A stretch of DNA of 64,000 nucleotides from positions 6,833,707 to 6,897,706 of the forward strand of contig OZ007517.1 in the NCBI GenBank assembly GCA_963931865.1. The letters are read 5' to 3'. The stretch's first letter is position 1, and each line of letters starts with the position of its first letter. The position numbers and the translations under genes are program-made. Of the stretch, positions 58,878-64,000 are shown piece by piece. Source of the stretch: Axinella damicornis. Its lineage: Eukaryota; Porifera; Demospongiae; Axinellida; Axinellidae. The notes beneath the pieces are model-generated. The model worked only from the letters and a program-made list of their open reading frames with translations. It ran no database searches and was not told the origin of the DNA.

Positions 58878-59619
58878 TATATATGCTTTGGTCTGATGCT
58901 GAAAGCATTGCTGGGGCAATCCCGAGTTGCAGAGGAGCGAACACCAGACAAACTGCATACCAGGCGTAGATCCACGTTACCACCGCTCCAGACCCTCCTA
59001 TCCCGGGAGATACTGCAAGTGATCTTCGCTACGGTTGTTTCAGTCTGGGAACAAGACTAACGCTTGATGTCACTCATGTGAGGAAACATACCAGGCCCTA
59101 TGCATTCTTCATGCAACCGAAAATGGCACAAGCACTCACCAATGAAACCACAACATATCAATGTGGCACAAGCACTCACCAATGAAACCACAACATATCG
59201 ATGTGTCACACGTGTAAATGGCTTTGATCTTTGTTGTGACACCATCACACACCTGCATTTCCACTCCTCCTTTGCTTGCACTACCAAACAGGTTTAATTG
59301 CCATAACAACCTGTTCAGCTGTTGGAATCAGATTACTGTACTTACCTAGTATCACCAACAGGTAACTCAGCAGAGCCACCTTGGAGCACCGTATATGTAC
59401 ACATGTACATAGAAGCTTGAAGTGTTGCTTCAGCTCCATGTGGTACCATCATAGTCATCCCGACAAAACTGCACGAAACTGCCGAACCCATTACTGTCGC
59501 AAAAGATCTTGCCGGTCACACGTCACTTGCCCCCTATGCCTCGACCTCAGGAAATGCCAAACATTCTTAGACAGCTCTCAGGGATCTTGGCCAACAATTT
59601 GTGCTCCTCTGTTGACACT

Positions 59620-59815
59620 CACAGCAAAGCAGTCACATTCCTCGAGGGCTAGACAAAGCGCGTCACTCGATCGCCGGCCATTCGAATACTAGCCGTAGCT
59701 ACCAATTAAAACAAGGGCGGCATTTCTTTCATTTAGCCCTTCTGGAGGTGCGGCTATTATTCGAGGGCGGCCACTAATCAAGGTTGGCGTTGGATCCCGA
59801 AAATACAGTACATTC
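59620..59815. mobile_element. Diverged copy of the 60,434 MITE
   Basis: Shares CTCGAGGRCTAGACAAAGC, AGCCCTTCTGGAGRTGCGGC, GGCCACTAATCAAG and a TTGGATCSCGAAAATACAGTA end with 60,434-60,637. The left terminus is not evident. Confidence 0.6.
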
Positions 59816-60433
59816 GTTGTTCTTATTATTCGATCGTGAAAATGTTTCACGTTGCTAATATTCGCCGTTGTTGGGTAGCAATGAAACTATTTTACATGCA
59901 GGTGTCTCTACTATTTTGGTGGAGAAAGAATAATAACATTGTGTAATAGGATGGTTGAACCACGGGTAGATGAAGTTTGTAGCACCTACGATGCCTCAGA
60001 GTAGCCTTGTTCCCAGGTCTACCCCGTTTTCTGTTTTTTGGTTTGCATTGACAATAATACACGGATACGGAAGAGCAGCGAAGAACGGGATTCGTACACA
60101 GATGCGGAAGAGCAGCGAAGAATGCCACATGTTGCTGCCCGATTCTGTCCACTTCAGCTGCTGCTCCACGATTGTGTCAACTTCGGCTGCTGTTCCCTGA
60201 TTGTGTTAACTTCAGCCGCTGCTCCCCAACTGCATCCACTTCAGCTGCTGCTCCTCGATTGCATCTGCTTCAGCTATTCTACTGTTCTCCGATTGTGTTT
60301 GTTCCAGGTGCTGCTCCCCAACTGCACACTCCGACTCCATCCATTTCAGCCCCCAGCCACGTTCTGAAAGGTTCCAAACCCTGCCCAGCGTTCTCGAGCA
60401 TTCTTAGCAGAGTTCAGGTTCTGAGTATATTTA

Positions 60434-60637
60434 CTGTATTTCTGTGATCAAACGCTGCGGCTACTATTTAACTGTCACGGTCCTCGAGGACTAGACAAAG
60501 CACTTCGCCGACCGTTCAAATAGTAGCTGCGGCTACTAAACAATGACGGCGTTTATTTCATTCAGCCCTTCTGGAGATGCGGCTGTTATTCGAGGGTGGC
60601 CACTAATCAAGTGTGACGTTTGATCGCAGAAATACGG
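60434..60637. mobile_element. TA-flanked MITE with empty site in the paralog
   Basis: CTGTATTTCTGTGATCAAACG and the inverse of CCGTATTTCTGCGATCAAACG form the ends. TA flanks at 60,432-60,433 and 60,638-60,639. Copy 1 reads straight through as GTATATTTAGTAGG at about 17,238-17,251. Confidence 0.88.
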
Positions 60638-60710
60638 TAGTAGGTATGGCACGAAGGTCGCACATCTAGGCCATGCAACACCCAGAACATCCCACATTCG
60701 CTACACGCAG

Positions 60711-61943
60711 ATGCTTATAATCTCCTCTTCCCTCCCCTCCTCCTATAATCTTATGATACACATAGGAGAAAAACAATTCCTGAGGTTCACCCAGTATATA
60801 AATTTGCAATCCCACCACAGAGTCCACATAGGGGAGAAGCCATTCCAGTGCAAGTTCTGCCACAAGCACTTTGGACACAGTAAAAGTCTTAGACGTCACC
60901 TTAGGATACACACAGGCGAAAAGCCATTCCTGTGTGAATTCTGCCCCAAGAGGTTCGCCCGGTATGCAGTTTGCCAATCTCACCAACGAGTCCACACAGA
61001 AGAGAAGCCATTCCAGTGTGAGTTCTGCCCCAAGAGGTTCACACAATATGCAAGTTGCCAATCACACCAACGAGTCCACACAGGAGAGAAACCATTTCAG
61101 TGTGAGTTCTGCCCCAAGAGGTTTGCTCATCTTGCAACTCGCCAATCTCACCACCGAGTCCACACAGGAGAGAAGCCATTCCAGTGTGAGTTCTGCCCCA
61201 AGAGGTTCACACAATATGCAAGTTGCCAAGCACACCACCGAGTCCACACAGGAGAGAAGCCATTCCAATGTGAGTTCTGCCCCAAGAGGTTCACACAATA
61301 TGCAAGTTGCCAAGCACACCACCGAGTCCACACAGGAGAGAAGCCATTCCAATGTGAGTTCTGTCACAAGCACTATGGACACAGTAGCAATCTTAGACGT
61401 CACCTTAGGATACACAAACAATTTAGATCTGACTCCGGATTGTATCATCATTTGAAGTCAGAGTCTCATTTAAGAATGACAGAAATTGCGAAAGGGATAG
61501 AAGCATCAGAGCTTAACGAAACACCAAAGTTGTCTGTGGTAGAGTATCAGTGTGAACATTGTTCTAAAGTTTGCAAATCGGCATGTGGTCTTAAAAACCA
61601 TCTAAGGTCCCACTTTGCTCACACATGCCAGTTCTGTGGTAAGATCTTCTGCAACGCCGATACCCTTCAAGATCATTTATCAGAGCTCCACCCAGAGAAG
61701 CTAACATTTAGCTGTAGATACTGTTTGAAGGGCTTTCCTACTGACCTAGCTCTGCAAGGTCATGTGAAATCATCTCATACTAAATACATGTGCCAGTGGT
61801 GTGGGAGGTCATTCCCCAAAAGGTATCTTCCTGAGCATTTCAGGATTCACCAACAGATTCCCCATAAATGTGAAATCTGTGGCAAGATATTCACCACATC
61901 CAACTACCTCAAGAAGCACATCAGAAGGTGTCACAAGCACTGA
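60711..61943 (+). CDS. Multi-C2H2 zinc-finger protein, copy 2
   Basis: ATG at 60,711 opens a 410-residue frame: a short leader MLIISSSLPSSYNLMIHIGE, then seven intact C2H2 fingers joined by [11 protein letters not shown] linkers, one degenerate finger, a ~25-residue linker (IAKGIEASELNETPKLS) and five C-terminal fingers ([40 protein letters not shown]). It is predicted to be a nuclear DNA-binding protein with unknown target. Three fingers share the same TQYASCQ recognition helix, so they duplicated recently or were homogenised. The degenerate eighth finger (RIHKQFRSDSGL) lacks its cysteine pair: relative to copy 1, exactly 12 residues from TGEKPF to the second Cys region are deleted in frame. 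Most CPKRF-type fingers have Cys, His or Arg instead of Leu at helix position 4. The start may be in an earlier exon; an AG lies at the MIHIGE point. Confidence 0.85.
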   Translation: MLIISSSLPSSYNLMIHIGEKQFLRFTQYINLQSHHRVHIGEKPFQCKFCHKHFGHSKSLRRHLRIHTGEKPFLCEFCPKRFARYAVCQSHQRVHTEEKPFQCEFCPKRFTQYASCQSHQRVHTGEKPFQCEFCPKRFAHLATRQSHHRVHTGEKPFQCEFCPKRFTQYASCQAHHRVHTGEKPFQCEFCPKRFTQYASCQAHHRVHTGEKPFQCEFCHKHYGHSSNLRRHLRIHKQFRSDSGLYHHLKSESHLRMTEIAKGIEASELNETPKLSVVEYQCEHCSKVCKSACGLKNHLRSHFAHTCQFCGKIFCNADTLQDHLSELHPEKLTFSCRYCLKGFPTDLALQGHVKSSHTKYMCQWCGRSFPKRYLPEHFRIHQQIPHKCEICGKIFTTSNYLKKHIRRCHKH

Positions 61944-63818
61944 GCATCACCAAGAACCTTGCACCCAGCGATACCTGATGAAGCACATATGAACCGATCA
62001 ACAGCACAATGAACCTTTATCTACCTGGATTGATTGATTGATCAGTATTGGTGTAATTGTGTTCATGTATTGTGTTGTGTTCATTTCAGACACTGTATCT
62101 TGTGCCTTATCAATATTTCTTTCCAAATCTTGGAAAGTCAACAGTTAAATCTTTATGAGAGTGTGAGCAGTGCATGACCCCATAGCTTTTCACAACTTCG
62201 AAGTTGTAGAGGCGCTTGAAACCACCCACTCAACAACTATGGCTTCATTGCTTTTTGAGCGCCTCTGAGACTGTGAAAAGCGAGGGATCATGAGCACAAA
62301 ATACTGATTGTCCACTCAACAACTAAGACTTCATTTGCAACGCCACTTTCAAAGTTCAATCAACTAACCCCCAGTATAGCTACACAAAAATATAGGTGAC
62401 AAGGCAGAAAAATACAATGGCCTAGTCTCCTCAGACACACAGTCTCACACAAAACAGAAAGTAGCAACCAAAAGCACACCCTTCAAGTCAGAAATAATGC
62501 GTCAGAACTACGTATAAACCATTGGTCACAGTGAAGCTGCCTAGCTAATATTTCGCAATACCGGTACTTGCATGGACTTGATGATGCTGAAGAAACTAGA
62601 AAGCAGTATGTCGAATCCGATCCCAAGAGCTGTTAGCTAGCAATTCTTGACTTCATGCATGACTCAGCTAGCTATTTGTTTCTACACAAGGTTTGTATAT
62701 ACCTGTATACGTAGCTACTCAAAGACTAACCACAACCACTGTTTAAGGCAGTGGATATACTGCATTCAGTGCTTATCAGGGAGCGGCTACAATTGCTGGC
62801 AAGTATCTAGGCCTGAGGGGATTATTCTCAAGAATTTGATGATTATTCTATTCTCCTGTTCTCATCACCTTCAGCTATTATGCTTTTGATTTTCTACAAT
62901 TATGCCTTTTTTCCTGCAATTATGCTCATGCATGCTCAACAGATAGAAAGCGTAACAATACTTTAATACACAAGTAGTACACAAACAATGTATAAAGCAG
63001 AGAGCTAGGACCTATACAACTGGTGTCTTGCCCTGAATCCACGTCAACGACAGGCTCGCTGCTACTGCCTGGCATTGGTTCGTCACACTCCGAGTCCATC
63101 ATCAAGATACTTGTACTACTTGCGCACGTATGCATACATGCATATGCACGAGCTCGAGGTCACATGCCAATTATTCCCGTATATCTTTTGATTATTCCAG
63201 CATTATTCCCCTATGCCTAAGCACACCAAAATTATTCCGAGCATAATTTCCGCAGGCCTACAAGTATCTGAGGATGGTGTTTGATATTCAATATGTTAAT
63301 GATCATCAGTCGTCCAGTTACCGTGGTTACATACACACCACTGGCATCATACAACTGTTCCAGCATTGATAAAGGGGTGTGGTACACATTACATTGAGAA
63401 AAGTGGTGTGTGCGGTGGGCCTGCTTATAATTCCCAGTTTCACAACTGGTGTGTGTGTGTGTGTGTGTGTGAATGTGTGTACCTCGTGCAAGCATGAGTA
63501 GATATGCACAATGTGAATGTGTGCATTTTGTGTGCCAACATGTACACTAAAATTCTTAACCCCTAGGTTGAATTGCATATAATCCCTTGCTGGATCTGGT
63601 GCTGCAGCTATGTATGACAACATGTAGCAGGTATCTAGTGTATCTAGAGTGTAGAACACAATTTGTCACTGCATGTTGTTAATGGAAGAGTCGTGTTCAA
63701 CTATAGCTATGACAATGTGCCTTGTTTGGACATTGGATAGACAAAAGGCAGGAGGTGGGTTTAGGTATGGGGATGCAACTTCGGTAGGTTGAATTACCGT
63801 GTTTTCTTTTTCTCTCAC
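61944..63818. other. Downstream noncoding region
   Basis: Up to about 62,640 it matches the 3' flank of the other zinc-finger gene. Beyond that I see no gene. There is a (GT)n tract at about 63,450-63,471 and an inverted pair near 62,180-62,290 (CTTTTCACA...TGTGAAAAGC). Confidence 0.5.
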
Positions 63819-63928
63819 AATGTTAAGGTAGGATTATACCATTACCGTTAGGGTACCTTTAACCGTCGGGGCCGGCCCCGACGGTTAAAGGTACCCTAAC
63901 GGTAATGGTATAATCCTACCTTAACATT
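63819..63928. repeat. 110-bp perfect palindrome, no spacer
   Basis: Arms of 55 bp meet at GGGGCC|GGCCCC (63,873/63,874) and are exact inverses from AATGTTAAGG to CCTTAACATT. Flanking bases do not pair. Nothing similar occurs elsewhere in the window. Confidence 0.95.
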
Positions 63929-64000
63929 CTACTGTCAGTCTGACTGATAATCATTTGCAGCCTGTGCAGACTGTGGAACCAGACAATGAGGAAAAGGTTG

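Larger units (their letters stand above)
58015..62640 (+). repeat. Segmental duplication, copy 2, second block
   Basis: Partner of 14,735-21,200. Copy-specific insertions here are 58,324-58,877 and 60,434-60,637. A ~300-bp piece at 59,050-59,350 matches 1035-1285 of the first block as a third copy. The 57,430-57,780 and 59,350-59,940 intervals show no gene. Confidence 0.82.

Noticed and set aside
60871..61455. Alternate-frame ORFs inside the zinc-finger genes (plus and minus)
   Set aside because: Shadow frames of the 84-bp finger repeat. Only the C2H2 frame has family structure.

Overview
The window reads as repeat-rich noncoding DNA from an animal nuclear genome. Genes have GT-AG introns, C2H2 zinc-finger proteins and animal-type DNA transposons (P/THAP9-like, pogo/Tigger-like, KDZ-like, hAT-type MITEs), and many microsatellites. 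No bacterial operons, rRNA, tRNA or CRISPR arrays were seen. An early-branching marine invertebrate such as a sponge is my best guess, from the transposon mix and style of sequence, but nothing here proves it.

Layout. (1) 0.15-4.6 kb and 14.7-21.2 kb are colinear with 50.7-55.6 kb and 58.0-62.6 kb. An ancestral segment was duplicated in direct orientation and each copy then gained different transposons. Because of this, several insertions have an empty site elsewhere in the window. The copies carry a paired lysine/serine-rich first exon (1.6 and 52.4 kb) and a paired multi-C2H2 zinc-finger gene (17.9 and 60.7 kb). (2) 8.4-14.5 kb is a P-superfamily DNA transposon with two convergent genes: an open 342-residue accessory ORF (+) and a frameshifted multi-exon transposase (-). 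Short derivatives lie at 2.6-3.7 and 15.1-15.5 kb. (3) 21-30 kb is mainly microsatellite, minisatellite and unannotatable sequence. (4) 30,460-50,486 is a roughly 20-kb composite with family-typical inverted ends and a perfect 9-bp target duplication. It holds two foldback-like elements whose arms are element-specific short tandem repeats. Between them is a 14-kb satellite of about 200-bp units with an inverted left end. (5) 50.7-64 kb is the second duplication copy, with a pogo-type transposase remnant, a retrotransposon gag-like remnant, MITEs and a 110-bp perfect palindrome.

The unifying theme is an inverted-repeat family ending in TAGYCTCGTTCCCAGRCC. It occurs from 50 bp to 20 kb, usually with 9-bp target duplications, and is repeatedly nested. 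No transposase for it is visible. Most real coding content belongs to mobile elements. The likely host genes are the two zinc-finger genes and perhaps the paired first exons.
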